NCBI RefSeq assembly: GCF_963667685.1
Contig: NZ_OY763930.1
Span: forward strand, 1,346,501 to 1,410,500
Direction of reading: 5' to 3'
Length of the DNA stretch: 64,000 nt
Origin: Maridesulfovibrio sp.
GTDB lineage: Bacteria; Desulfobacterota; Desulfovibrionia; Desulfovibrionales; Desulfovibrionaceae
Each line of letters starts with the position of its first letter. Position 1 is the first letter of the stretch. This document shows, one piece after another, positions 17,661 through 26,588 of the stretch. The notes under the pieces are model-generated. The model saw only the letters and a list, made by a program, of their open reading frames with translations. It searched no databases and was not told the DNA's origin. The position numbers and the translations under genes were made by a program.

Positions 17661-18530
17661 ATGTTCAGATACGCACTGCTTTTTGCCTGCCTGTTGCTAT
17701 GCTTTACCGCAGGTTGTTCGAAGAAAAGAGTTTACTCAACTCCCCCCGTTTCGCAACATAAGGTGAAAAGACATGATTCACCAAATGTAGTTAAACCTGT
17801 CCTGAAAACCGATCCCTATACCGTACATGGCAGAACATATGTTCCCCATCTCAGTGCCAAAGGCTACAAAGCACAAGGCCTTGCATCCTGGTACGGTGAT
17901 GATTTCCACGGCAAAACAACGGCAAATGGTGAAACATATAATATGTATGCCATGACTTCAGCGCACCGAACCCTGCCAATGGGAACCATGCTTGAAGTAA
18001 CCGACCGTGACAGCGGGCGTAAAGTAATCGTCAGGGTTAATGACCGTGGCCCATTTGCCGATCCTGATCTGCGGATCATCGATCTTTCATATGCAGCTGC
18101 ATCCAAGCTGGGTATTCTTAATAAAGGACTGACTCCAGTAGAACTGCGGGCCATTGATGATGTTAATGTAGAACCTGTTAAAGCAGCTGAGATTGTGCCG
18201 GAAACAGCGGCTCCGGCAGAAGAGGCAGTGGTTGAGGAAACAGTACAGGCCGCACCGGAAGTTGAAGAGATTATCATTACCGAACAAGCTACGGCACAGG
18301 CCCACTATTACATTCAGGTAGGTGCGTTTACTGATCATGACCGCGCGCAAACTGTTCTCGAAAAACTTAAAAACAGCGGCTACAACGAATCACGCATGGT
18401 GGAAGTGGATGTGAACGGGCAAAAATTCGTCCGCGTACAAGCTGGATATTTCTTCAATATTCCCGCAGCCGAAGATGCCATGACCGGCCTTGAGAATGAA
18501 TACGGACACGTAATTCTCGTTACTGAATAA
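17661..18530 (+). CDS. rlpA: RlpA-like septal lipoprotein with SPOR domain
   Basis: 289 residues from the ATG at 17661, which has GGAGG five bases upstream; an ATG four codons earlier would overlap that site. The signal peptide has a lipobox (TAGC). A double-psi beta barrel follows (GLASWYGDDFHGKTTANGE, then RVNDRGPF with the catalytic Asp, and RIIDLSYAAASKLG). After an Ala/Glu/Val-rich linker comes a C-terminal SPOR domain (YYIQVGAFTD onwards). RlpA proteins are outer-membrane lytic transglycosylases or septal factors that cleave peptide-poor glycan strands, and SPOR targets them to division sites. Confidence 0.93.
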   Translation: MFRYALLFACLLLCFTAGCSKKRVYSTPPVSQHKVKRHDSPNVVKPVLKTDPYTVHGRTYVPHLSAKGYKAQGLASWYGDDFHGKTTANGETYNMYAMTSAHRTLPMGTMLEVTDRDSGRKVIVRVNDRGPFADPDLRIIDLSYAAASKLGILNKGLTPVELRAIDDVNVEPVKAAEIVPETAAPAEEAVVEETVQAAPEVEEIIITEQATAQAHYYIQVGAFTDHDRAQTVLEKLKNSGYNESRMVEVDVNGQKFVRVQAGYFFNIPAAEDAMTGLENEYGHVILVTE

Positions 18531-18556
18531 TTTACCAAGTTAAAATCGCATCAATC

Positions 18557-18596
18557 AAAAAAGCCGCCTAAGTCAATAGACTGGGCGGCTTTTTTT
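18557..18596 (+). terminator. Intrinsic terminator of rlpA
   Basis: AAAAGCCGCC (18559-18568) and AGTC pair with GACT and GGCGGCTTTT (18579-18593), with a short asymmetric bulge, followed by seven T residues. Confidence 0.88.
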
Positions 18597-18744
18597 GCGA
18601 ACATCAATTCCAAAAAGACCACAACGATCTGATAAATTGCAAAAAATATGAATTGGGAACTGAAAATCATCCAGCTCCCTTATTTTGCAGCAAAATATCA
18701 AAAAAAGATAAACTCAGGCCCGCATATAATGCGTCCAAGGCTTA

Positions 18745-19035
18745 TCAGTTAAGTTCTGATCTGAACTTGCGGGAAAGCCTGAACACAACAACCTTGCGCG
18801 CAGGCAGGGTAATTGCTTCGTTGGTCTGGGGATTACGTCCTTTACGAGCATTTTTGTCGTAAGCTTCGAATTTACCGAATCCGCTGATCAACATGGCATG
18901 ATCTTTTTTTACTGCCTGCTTCATGATGTCGAGGATGGATTCAACCAGATCCTTGATCTCAGCTCTGTTCCGGTCAGTCTTTTCGTAGATGTAATCAACA
19001 ACGCTGGCTTTAGTAAGTGTATTTCCGGTAGCCAT
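18745..19035 (-). CDS. Integration host factor alpha-like / HU-family DNA-binding protein
   Basis: 96 residues from the ATG at 19035 (GGAGG upstream). The DNABII fold is clear: N-terminal helices, LISGFGKFEAYDKNARKGRNPQT leading into the DNA-wrapping arm, and RKVVVFRLSRKFR. The GRNPQT arm tip and the TLPARKVV strand resemble IHF alpha more than HU, but subfamily assignment is tentative. It bends DNA and compacts the nucleoid, and could support the sigma-54 regulators in this window. The gene stands alone, 131 bp after the HIT-family gene. Confidence 0.9.
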   Translation of the reverse strand: MATGNTLTKASVVDYIYEKTDRNRAEIKDLVESILDIMKQAVKKDHAMLISGFGKFEAYDKNARKGRNPQTNEAITLPARKVVVFRLSRKFRSELN

Positions 19036-19166
19036 TTCCTTTCCTCCGTTGTCCCCGGCCCTGAGGTCAGGGGCGGCGGGTTTAAAGTTATCCGCGAACA
19101 CACTTCAGCGTGTGCGCAGTGATTCAGGTAAAAGGCGTTATCGTCTGGGATAAATCTACTGTTAAT

Positions 19167-19589
19167 TTATCCCATTATCATCTTTTCTATCTTTTGGGCA
19201 AGAAGCATTGCTTCATCCATGCTTTCATACTCACTCTGATCCCAGTGCACAAAACCATCATCTTTGAATCTTGGTATTAGATGAAAGTGAGCATGAAAAA
19301 CAAGCTGCCCTGCTGCTTCATTATTATTCATAATCAGGTTCAGCCCGTCAGCTCCGGTCGCTTTTACGATAGCGTCCCCGGCCTTTTGCGCTGCGGTTAT
19401 AATTTCCTGTCCAAGATCAGCGGGCAGATCCCAGATGTTTTCACAGTGCTGCTTGGGAATAACAAGTGCGTGGCCTTTATTGACCGGACCGATGTCCAAA
19501 AAGCTAAGCACCTTGTCAGTTTCATAAATCTTAAAGCAGGGTATATCCCCGGCCACGATCTTACAAAAAATACAATCCTGATTACTCAT
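19167..19589 (-). CDS. HIT-family nucleotide hydrolase
   Basis: 140 residues starting at the ATG before the conserved DCIFCKI segment; a TTG twelve codons upstream is possible but neither start has a strong Shine-Dalgarno. The histidine triad HAHFHLIPR is present near the C-terminus, and the CxxC in CIFC may bind zinc as in other HIT proteins. Members are AMP-lysine or dinucleotide polyphosphate hydrolases. A short hairpin (19147-19173) overlaps the 3' end. Confidence 0.9.
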   Translation of the reverse strand: MSNQDCIFCKIVAGDIPCFKIYETDKVLSFLDIGPVNKGHALVIPKQHCENIWDLPADLGQEIITAAQKAGDAIVKATGADGLNLIMNNNEAAGQLVFHAHFHLIPRFKDDGFVHWDQSEYESMDEAMLLAQKIEKMIMG

Positions 19590-19762
19590 AATAAGAACTA
19601 CTGCTTTAGTTGCATGTTGTGACAAATAATCTTAAACCGTTCCTGACAGCCTCAAGAGACAGTTATACTTAGATAAATAACCGACCACCTTTTTTTAATC
19701 AAGCTAATTTATTAAACAAAGGCATGATTTGTCTTCTTTTTTAATATGGATGGTCTAAAAAG

Positions 19763-20797
19763 ATGCCCACAACAATTTTCAAACACCCTGAACCGGAATA
19801 TTCAAAAACTCGTATATGGCCGGTTTTCATGCCTTTTATGGGTTGCCCTACAAAATGCATCTATTGTTCACAGGACAGGCAAACAGGGGCAGGCACTAAG
19901 ACATTAGCCGAAATATATCAAGCAATTGAACAGGAAATACCCGCTTTTTTTGCTGGAAATAAACGTTCCCCCCTTGAACTTGCATTTTTTGGCGGCACCT
20001 TCACCGCCCTACCCTTTGAATGGCAGATGCGCTTCGTTCAACTGGCCCAAAAATTTAAGAAGCAGGGCTACCTGACTAAAATAAGATGCTCCACCCGTCC
20101 TGATTGCATTGATCCGCAACAACTAAATTTCCTCCGTAATGCCGGTCTGGATATGATTGAACTGGGCATCCAAAGTTTTTCAGCCAAAGTCCTGCGCCGC
20201 TCAGCACGCAATTACTCCCCGCAGACGGCAATTAACGCCTGCCGCACCGTACGGGAAAGCGGCCTGTCTCTTGGCATACAGCTTCTTCCCGGATTGCCGG
20301 GAACAGAAAATGGAGACTTCCGGCATGACATCAGCCAAACAATTGAGCTTAGCCCCGATGCCGTGCGCATATATCCATGCCTGACAGTGAAAGGTACCGG
20401 ACTGGAAAGACTTTATCTCGCCGGTAAATATATTCCATGGTCACTGATACGTACCGAGGAAGAGCTGGCCCCAGCATTGTTGCGCTTATGGATGCATAAA
20501 ATTCAAGTTATCCGCATCGGCGTCGCGCATGAAGAGGGTTTTGAAAAAAGTATTGTCGCAGGCCCCGTACATCCGGCATTGGGCCAGAAAATTCGCTCCA
20601 AAGCACTATACCTTTATTTGCGTACCCGGCTGGTAATATCCGGTTCAACTATTGATAGGATCATCGTCCCCCAAAAATATTCCGGAGAACTCTGGGGACA
20701 TAAAGCAAGCTTAAAATCCCTCTACAGGAAAATCCATGTGTCTCCGCTAAATACTTTTTTTACAGCTTCAGGTATTTTCAAGATTATCCTTAAATAA
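19763..20797 (+). CDS. ELP3-like radical SAM protein
   Basis: 344 residues. The radical SAM cluster motif CPTKCIYC (C-x3-C-x2-C) is near residue 28, followed by FFGGTFTALP and LGIQSFSAKVL, which mark the Elp3/HemN-like branch of radical SAM enzymes. No acetyltransferase domain follows, so it is not a full Elp3. It has a single-gene context between the HIT and thioredoxin-reductase genes. The substrate is unknown; tRNA modification is one possibility known for relatives. Confidence 0.85.
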   Translation: MPTTIFKHPEPEYSKTRIWPVFMPFMGCPTKCIYCSQDRQTGAGTKTLAEIYQAIEQEIPAFFAGNKRSPLELAFFGGTFTALPFEWQMRFVQLAQKFKKQGYLTKIRCSTRPDCIDPQQLNFLRNAGLDMIELGIQSFSAKVLRRSARNYSPQTAINACRTVRESGLSLGIQLLPGLPGTENGDFRHDISQTIELSPDAVRIYPCLTVKGTGLERLYLAGKYIPWSLIRTEEELAPALLRLWMHKIQVIRIGVAHEEGFEKSIVAGPVHPALGQKIRSKALYLYLRTRLVISGSTIDRIIVPQKYSGELWGHKASLKSLYRKIHVSPLNTFFTASGIFKIILK

Positions 20798-20959
20798 CGA
20801 TAGCTAGAATTGCTTTTAATAATTATTACTGTTAATGATTTGTTCTGAACACGGAAACCTCTTTCCCGAAACTGTAAAATAAGCCATATTTATGGTAGCA
20901 TTGTTCAGATAAGATAGTCAGTTCCCGCAGTTATTACGGGATCAACAAGGAGATAACTA

Positions 20960-22627
20960 ATGAGCACACTTAGCGCTGAAGAAAAATATCGCAATTTCAT
21001 CCCGGACGAGAGCCGCAAATATCTTGAAAAACTCTTTGCCGATTTTAAACGTACCGTAACAATTGAAGTATTCACAGCTGACGGAAAACACCGCGAATAC
21101 AACGAATTCACTCTGAATATATGCCGGGCTTTCAATGTAATGAGTGATAAAATAGAATTGCACGAATATGCCATGGACAGTGAAATGGCTAAAAAACGCA
21201 ATATCATCACCTCCCCCACTGTGCTGATTTCACCGGATGAATATAACATCCGTTTTCTCGGCGCACCTGCCGGAGAAGAGGGTCGCGCTTTGGTTGAATC
21301 ACTAAAACTGGCATCAAAGGGTGCTGAGGAAATTTCCGATTCCACAAAAGAAACTCTTGAATCTCTGGAAGAAGACAGGCTTGTCAAAATTTTCGCCAGC
21401 CCGTCCTGTCCATACTGTCCGGGACAAGCCATCAATGCTTTCAAGGCAGCAGTGACAAGACCAGATAAAATTTCGGTATGGAATATATCCACTCTCGATA
21501 ATGAAAATATGGCCCGTGAATATAATGTTGGATCCGTGCCGCATACCGATATCAACAATACGGTCACTTTTACCGGACTGGAACCTGAAGAAAAATTCAT
21601 GTTGCAATTGCTTTATCTCAAGCCGCTTGAGGATGTGCTTGAAGACCGGAAAACCGCTAAAAACGATAAATCCGTTGAAGACGTATATGAAGATATCGAT
21701 CTGGTTATCATCGGCGGAGGGCCTGCCGGCATGGGTGCAGGAATATACGCCAAACGTAGCGGCCTGAGCTGCATTATTCTTGAAAAACAGGGCGTCGGCG
21801 GACAGGTGGCCCTCACACCCAAAGTTGAAAACTATCCCGGATTCACCAATATTCAAGGCTTTGAACTGGTAGAGATTCTCGGAGCGCATGCCCGGGAATA
21901 CACCGAAATTCACCAATTCGCTGAAGTAAGTGATGTGAAGTATGGTTCCCGCATTGAAATCACGACAGAAGAAAAGACCTACTGTGCTAAAGGGGTACTG
22001 CTGGCCACCGGAGTCAACGTGCGCATGCTCGATGTTCCGGGTGAGGATAAATTCTATGGTCACGGGGTTAGTTATTGCGCCACGTGTGATGGTAACTTTT
22101 ACAAAGGCGGCAAGGGAATTATCGTCGGCGGCGGTAATACAGCCCTGACCGATGCCCTGCACCTTAGACATCTGGGAATAGAAACAACCATTGTTCACCG
22201 GGGCGACAAATTCCGCGCCGAAAAAGTTCTGCAGGATTCGGTTGAACGCGAAGGAATCGAAATCATGTGGAACAGCCAGGTTACGGAAATCATCGGTGAA
22301 GATCAGGTTGAATCCGCACGGATAGTAAGCAAAGACGGCACCGAAACCATCAAGGATACCGACGTAGTCTTCGTGGCGATCGGTCAGACAGCCAATACCG
22401 AACTGGCGGAAAAACTGGGAGTTGAACTACGCGAGGACGGCTTCATCAAAGTTGATCAGACCCAGCGTACCAGCGTGGAACGTGTATACGCTGCCGGAGA
22501 CGTGACCGGTGGAGTGCGCCAGATCATCACCGCGACCGGGCAAGGAGCTGCTGCGGCATTGACCGCCTTCGATGATTTCACCAGACTATTCGATGATACA
22601 GCTACTCCTAAGAAAAATATTTGGTAA
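20960..22627 (+). CDS. Thioredoxin reductase with an N-terminal double glutaredoxin-like domain
   Basis: 555 residues. Residues 1-225 form two tandem thioredoxin folds of the protein disulfide oxidoreductase type: the first has lost its CxxC, the second keeps CPYC near residue 150. Residues 244-545 are a complete thioredoxin reductase: FAD motif GGGPAG, redox CATC near residue 373, NADPH motif GGGNTA with VHRGDKFRA, and the C-terminal AAGDVTGG. The order resembles AhpF, where the N-terminal domain passes electrons to a peroxiredoxin. AAGGAG precedes the ATG. The partner protein is not encoded next to it. Confidence 0.9.
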   Translation: MSTLSAEEKYRNFIPDESRKYLEKLFADFKRTVTIEVFTADGKHREYNEFTLNICRAFNVMSDKIELHEYAMDSEMAKKRNIITSPTVLISPDEYNIRFLGAPAGEEGRALVESLKLASKGAEEISDSTKETLESLEEDRLVKIFASPSCPYCPGQAINAFKAAVTRPDKISVWNISTLDNENMAREYNVGSVPHTDINNTVTFTGLEPEEKFMLQLLYLKPLEDVLEDRKTAKNDKSVEDVYEDIDLVIIGGGPAGMGAGIYAKRSGLSCIILEKQGVGGQVALTPKVENYPGFTNIQGFELVEILGAHAREYTEIHQFAEVSDVKYGSRIEITTEEKTYCAKGVLLATGVNVRMLDVPGEDKFYGHGVSYCATCDGNFYKGGKGIIVGGGNTALTDALHLRHLGIETTIVHRGDKFRAEKVLQDSVEREGIEIMWNSQVTEIIGEDQVESARIVSKDGTETIKDTDVVFVAIGQTANTELAEKLGVELREDGFIKVDQTQRTSVERVYAAGDVTGGVRQIITATGQGAAAALTAFDDFTRLFDDTATPKKNIW

Positions 22628-22690
22628 TGTTTTCCTACTGCGCCAGTTTATATGGAACCTGAATTACCATTGGCTCACATCTTTCAAATT

Positions 22691-22734
22691 ACAAATTAGG
22701 GGCGGTAACCAGCTGGTTACCGCCCCTAATTTGT
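22691..22734. terminator. Perfect 44-bp palindrome between convergent genes
   Basis: Two 22-bp arms (22691-22712 and 22713-22734) are exact reverse complements with no spacer. The GC core is flanked by AATTTGT, so it can terminate both the reductase gene and the hydrolase gene, though the U tract is poor. Confidence 0.65.
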
Positions 22735-22742
22735 AAGATCTC

Positions 22743-23624
22743 TTAATGCACAAACAGGTTTTGCTTTACTTTGAGGAAATTATTCACTGTAGACCCAAGC
22801 CCTTCAGGATCTTGGTACATCAGCCAGTGAGTTGCATTTTTATAGCGCACCAACCAGCTTCCTCCAACCTGTTCTGAAATTTGAACACTCAGCTGTTCAG
22901 GCAGAATATCATCTTCCAGACCTGAGATAATAAGTGTGGGTTTTTCCAGATAGGACAATCTGCTGCAACATCCTTCCCATTCTATCATTGCATCGGCCTG
23001 AGCCCGTATTACTGCCGGATCAGCCGGACCAGCCTGTCGCGGCAGCTTGGCCAGCGCATCGGGATTTTTTTCAACCCATCCCTTCGGGAAAAAATGGCTT
23101 AGAAGTTCCTGTATATCCATTTTCAACAACCTGTGTGTGACCTCCTCTACTGGCTGCGCAGCACAAGACGTTCCCAGCAGGACCAGTTTAATGACTTTAT
23201 CCGGATAATTCAGAGTCATTTCCTGTGCGATCAGCCCGCCCATGGACCAACCGAAAACATCTGCCTGTTCATAGCCGAGTACGCGCAATAACCCTGCGCT
23301 ATCCGCAGCCATTCTCTTGATGGAGATTTCTTCGGTTCCTTTGCCGGACCCGCCCATACCGCGGTTATCAAAGATGATTACCGTATGTTCTCTGGAAAGC
23401 TCACGGATCATTGCAGCATCCCATAAATCCATAGTTCCGCCATAACCCATAATCATTAGCAGGGGCGGACCTTCGCCGAAAATACGGTAGGCAAGCTGCA
23501 CATCATCAACCTGCACAACCTGTTTAGGTAAGGGGGTCAGATATTGAACTGAGTCCGGCAAACTCTTTTGCCCGCACCCAGCCAGCAACACGAACAGTAT
23601 AAAAAATGATATCAAACGACGCAT
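22743..23624 (-). CDS. Alpha/beta-hydrolase lipoprotein
   Basis: 293 residues with a lipobox (LLAGCGQ) after a short signal peptide, so anchored in the envelope. The fold motifs are present: oxyanion GYGGTMDLW, FDNRGMGGSG, nucleophile elbow GWSMGG, acid SGLEDDILP and the C-terminal NATHWLM histidine. It most resembles esterase/haloperoxidase-type hydrolases. It starts 16 bp after the end of the phage-like gene, so the two may be co-transcribed. Substrate unknown. Confidence 0.85.
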   Translation of the reverse strand: MRRLISFFILFVLLAGCGQKSLPDSVQYLTPLPKQVVQVDDVQLAYRIFGEGPPLLMIMGYGGTMDLWDAAMIRELSREHTVIIFDNRGMGGSGKGTEEISIKRMAADSAGLLRVLGYEQADVFGWSMGGLIAQEMTLNYPDKVIKLVLLGTSCAAQPVEEVTHRLLKMDIQELLSHFFPKGWVEKNPDALAKLPRQAGPADPAVIRAQADAMIEWEGCCSRLSYLEKPTLIISGLEDDILPEQLSVQISEQVGGSWLVRYKNATHWLMYQDPEGLGSTVNNFLKVKQNLFVH

Positions 23625-23640
23625 AACGGCTCCTTAGTTC

Positions 23641-25233
23641 TTATTCCAAATCAGGATACCCCGCATCACCATTTTTGCCCAGCGACTCTTTGTCACCTTC
23701 TTCCGGATCGGCATCCATATCCGTACCCTCGACTTCATTAACTTCATTTTGCGCCAGGAGATCCATCTCTTCTGATGATTCCGGAACTTCAGCCCCGGTC
23801 AAATCATCCTGAATCTTTCCTTCTTCCCTCTTTTCAACAAAATGGTCATCCAGAACCTCATTTCTTACCTTGGTGATACTGAATTGTTCACCCTTAGCTG
23901 CCTTAGCTGCCACACGCTGCAGGAAATCCCTGATTGCTGCGGCATGATCACGCAGATCGCCTGCATAAGTGCGAAACCGTACACCTATTTCACGCAGACT
24001 ATTAATCATCAAACGTATTTCAGGGCTGCGCTTGAGTATAAACAGCGCTGCCAGTGCAGAAGCATCATCTTCACAAAGACCATCTACAACCGCGGCATAA
24101 ATCTGATATTCCTCAGTAACCTCATCAGCAATGATCCCCTGCACGGTGCTGACCAACATTTCATCACTACCTTTCTCCCCCTTGCTTCCGGCTATGAGCA
24201 GCCATTGGGAGCGAATTTCAGGATCAAGGCCGGTATCAAGAATATCTCCAGCTGTAAGCTGGCCCTCCAGAAATTTTTTAAACAACTCGCGGCACATTAT
24301 ATTCATACGTTCAGCCCTAAAATTACGTTCAGTCTTTTCGCGAAACCTACGGTCAGCCTCAAGCATTTCTGAAAGTTCCCTGCGCATTTCATCGTCTCTT
24401 AAATCTGCCAGTTCCGCATCAATCTGTTCTCCTTCCATATAGCGTAAGGAATTGAACTCCTGCTTCATATGCTGATTGCGTGCCAGCGGTTCAAGAATAT
24501 CATGCAGGCGTTCATATTGCATCTTACCAAGCTGTTCTTTCCAGCTCTCAACCATTATGAAGGCACTGACCGGGTCTTTAATGCCGATAGTCTCCAGCGC
24601 CCCGGCATACATAGCCTGCTTGGCGGAGAGCAACCTTAATTGCAGCAGTTCTGGATTGCTGCCACGGTAAAGGCGCATAATAGCACCTTCAAGCAATTGC
24701 TCTCCATGCATGAGCGATGATGCATCAGGACTTATGTTTACAGCCTTAAGAACAGAATCGATAGTTTGCGCGGCAGTTCTTTCCTTCCAATTCTGGTATT
24801 CCTGACTCTGATGCCGGGCTACAGCCTTTACAGCTGTCTTGCGCCGTGACTCAAGGATATCCATAAAGAGGACCCGGCACTCATCATCCGGCAATTCATC
24901 ATGCAGCCTGCCGCCTTCTTCCGCGAAAAAATCATTTACCACAAAGACACCTGCCTGTGCTTCCCCGGCACGCAGTTCCATTACCCCGGTCTCGGGATCG
25001 CGCAGGATCGCCTGAAGACCAAGTTCAAAGCGGTTGTAGGCATCGAGCACATGCAGGTCGCGCTCTTCCTCTTCCCGGTCGCGGGCACGCTGCAGCAGAT
25101 CTGGGTCAACGCCTTCAAGCCCTGTAAGCTGTTCCATAGCCGGACTTAAACCAGACTCTTTTGCCGTCCCCAAAAATGCATCTGCTTCTAACCCCTTCAA
25201 AAAATCAGCACCTTTCGAATTACCCACTTTCAT
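23641..25233 (-). CDS. Orphan helical protein resembling phage internal virion proteins
   Basis: 530 residues, almost entirely charged and helical, with no signal peptide or membrane segment and a very acidic C-terminal tail (about residues 455-530). The layout AYNRFELGLQAIL, then RAGEAQAGV, a RRKTAVKAVARHQSQEYQNW helix and an alanine-rich HGEQLLEGAIMRLYR segment resembles the large internal or tail-associated proteins of some tailed phages. Those are usually longer and end in a transglycosylase domain that is missing here. There are no other phage genes nearby. GGGAG upstream supports the ATG. The homology is my reading of the pattern and needs a profile search. Confidence 0.6.
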   Translation of the reverse strand: MKVGNSKGADFLKGLEADAFLGTAKESGLSPAMEQLTGLEGVDPDLLQRARDREEEERDLHVLDAYNRFELGLQAILRDPETGVMELRAGEAQAGVFVVNDFFAEEGGRLHDELPDDECRVLFMDILESRRKTAVKAVARHQSQEYQNWKERTAAQTIDSVLKAVNISPDASSLMHGEQLLEGAIMRLYRGSNPELLQLRLLSAKQAMYAGALETIGIKDPVSAFIMVESWKEQLGKMQYERLHDILEPLARNQHMKQEFNSLRYMEGEQIDAELADLRDDEMRRELSEMLEADRRFREKTERNFRAERMNIMCRELFKKFLEGQLTAGDILDTGLDPEIRSQWLLIAGSKGEKGSDEMLVSTVQGIIADEVTEEYQIYAAVVDGLCEDDASALAALFILKRSPEIRLMINSLREIGVRFRTYAGDLRDHAAAIRDFLQRVAAKAAKGEQFSITKVRNEVLDDHFVEKREEGKIQDDLTGAEVPESSEEMDLLAQNEVNEVEGTDMDADPEEGDKESLGKNGDAGYPDLE

Positions 25234-25298
25234 TGTTCATTTCTCCCGTCAGTATTTAAATTTATTGAAAAAACACACAGGAGCAACAAATAACAACA

Positions 25299-25334
25299 AG
25301 GGCGGACCCGAGTCATATGACTCGGGTCCGCCCT
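25299..25334. terminator. Perfect 36-bp palindrome
   Basis: AGGGCGGACCCGAGTCAT and its exact reverse complement lie back to back without loop. It is the first of three strong hairpins between gapA and the orphan gene. Confidence 0.5.
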
Positions 25335-25346
25335 GTAAATAAATAC

Positions 25347-25388
25347 AAAACGGGCGGCCTGTCTGTGGTTTAACAGGCCGCCCGTTTT
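25347..25388. terminator. Bidirectional hairpin terminator
   Basis: A perfect 16-bp stem (25347-25362 with 25373-25388) with a 10-nt loop and A/T runs at both ends. Confidence 0.75.
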
Positions 25389-25480
25389 TGGCTATCTTAA
25401 GAATCTAAACCAGTTATCACGGCACATCCACTACCATGACAACCTTCGGGAATTATAATCCCTTTTCAGGAATGGGGATT

Positions 25481-25520
25481 AAAAACCGACAGCGGAAATT
25501 TCCGGGACCGCTGTCGGTTT
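25481..25520 (-). terminator. Intrinsic terminator of gapA
   Basis: A perfect 13-bp stem (25483-25495 with 25508-25520) followed on the minus strand by a T run, 22 bp after the gapA stop. Confidence 0.9.
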
Positions 25521-25541
25521 GAGTATTTATTAATCAGCTAA

Positions 25542-26561
25542 TTAAATTCCGCATTTGGCCATGTAGTCAATGAGATCCGCCAAGCGGCAGGAGTAACCCC
25601 ATTCGTTGTCGTACCATGCGTAAACCTTGGCGAGATTGCCGCCCTGCACAACGGTGAAGTCTGCTTCGACGATACCGGAGCGGGGATCAGCAAGGAAGTC
25701 GGAGGAAACGAGAGGCTCTACGGAGTAGCCCATGATGCCCTTGAGTTCGCCTTCGGAAGCAGCTTTCAGGGTAGCCTTGAGTTCTTCGGTGGTGGTGTCG
25801 GTCTTGAGCACTGCAACGAAGTCAACAAGGGATACTGTGGGTGTAGGAACACGCACGGAGTAACCTTCGAAACGGCCTGCCATTTCGGGGATTACAAGAG
25901 CAACAGCTTTCGCCGCACCGGTGGAGGTGGGGATCATGTTGCAGGCAGCAGCGCGGGCGCGACGCAGGTCCTTGTGGGGCTGGTCGAGAATACGCTGGTC
26001 GTTGGTGTATGCGTGAACAGTTGTCATAACACCTTTATCAATACCGAACTTCTCGTGCATGGTCTTAACAATAGGAGCGAGGCAGTTGGTAGTGCAGGAA
26101 GCGTTGGAAATAATGGTATGTTTAGCAGGATCGTAATCCTTGTGGTTAACACCCATTACAACGGTAATATCTTCTTCCTTGGCAGGAGCGGAAATAACAA
26201 CTTTCTTAGCTCCGCCTTCAAGATGCTGCGCAGCGGTAGGGCCGGTTCTGAAAATACCGGTACACTCAAGAACAATATCCACACCGCATTCACCCCAGGG
26301 AATCTGGCGGGGATCACGCTCAGCGAAGTTTTTAATCACGAAGTCGGAACCAACATACATGGTGTTCCCTTCGACTTTGACTTCAGCGGGAAATTTACCA
26401 TAGTTGGTGTCGCGTGCGAAAAGGGCAGCGTTGGTGTTGATATCGAAAAGGTCGTTGACTGCGACAACTTCAACAGTGTCACGATGCCTTTCCCATATAG
26501 TTTTCAGAGCCTGACGACCGATACGGCCGAAACCGTTAATACCTACTTTTACTTTGCTCAT
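25542..26561 (-). CDS. gapA: Glyceraldehyde-3-phosphate dehydrogenase, type I
   Basis: 339 residues, standard length. It has the NAD-binding GINGFGRIGR near the N-terminus, the catalytic cysteine in SNASCTTNC, HAYTNDQ with the substrate-binding region, and the C-terminal WYDNEWGYS. An aspartate/leucine-type NAD site is suggested by VNDLFD, favouring NAD over NADP. It catalyses the oxidative phosphorylation step of glycolysis, reversible in gluconeogenesis. It lies 27 bp downstream of a GAF-domain gene and ends with a terminator. Confidence 0.97.
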   Translation of the reverse strand: MSKVKVGINGFGRIGRQALKTIWERHRDTVEVVAVNDLFDINTNAALFARDTNYGKFPAEVKVEGNTMYVGSDFVIKNFAERDPRQIPWGECGVDIVLECTGIFRTGPTAAQHLEGGAKKVVISAPAKEEDITVVMGVNHKDYDPAKHTIISNASCTTNCLAPIVKTMHEKFGIDKGVMTTVHAYTNDQRILDQPHKDLRRARAAACNMIPTSTGAAKAVALVIPEMAGRFEGYSVRVPTPTVSLVDFVAVLKTDTTTEELKATLKAASEGELKGIMGYSVEPLVSSDFLADPRSGIVEADFTVVQGGNLAKVYAWYDNEWGYSCRLADLIDYMAKCGI

Positions 26562-26588
26562 TTCAAAATTCCTTTATATTAAGGCGTC

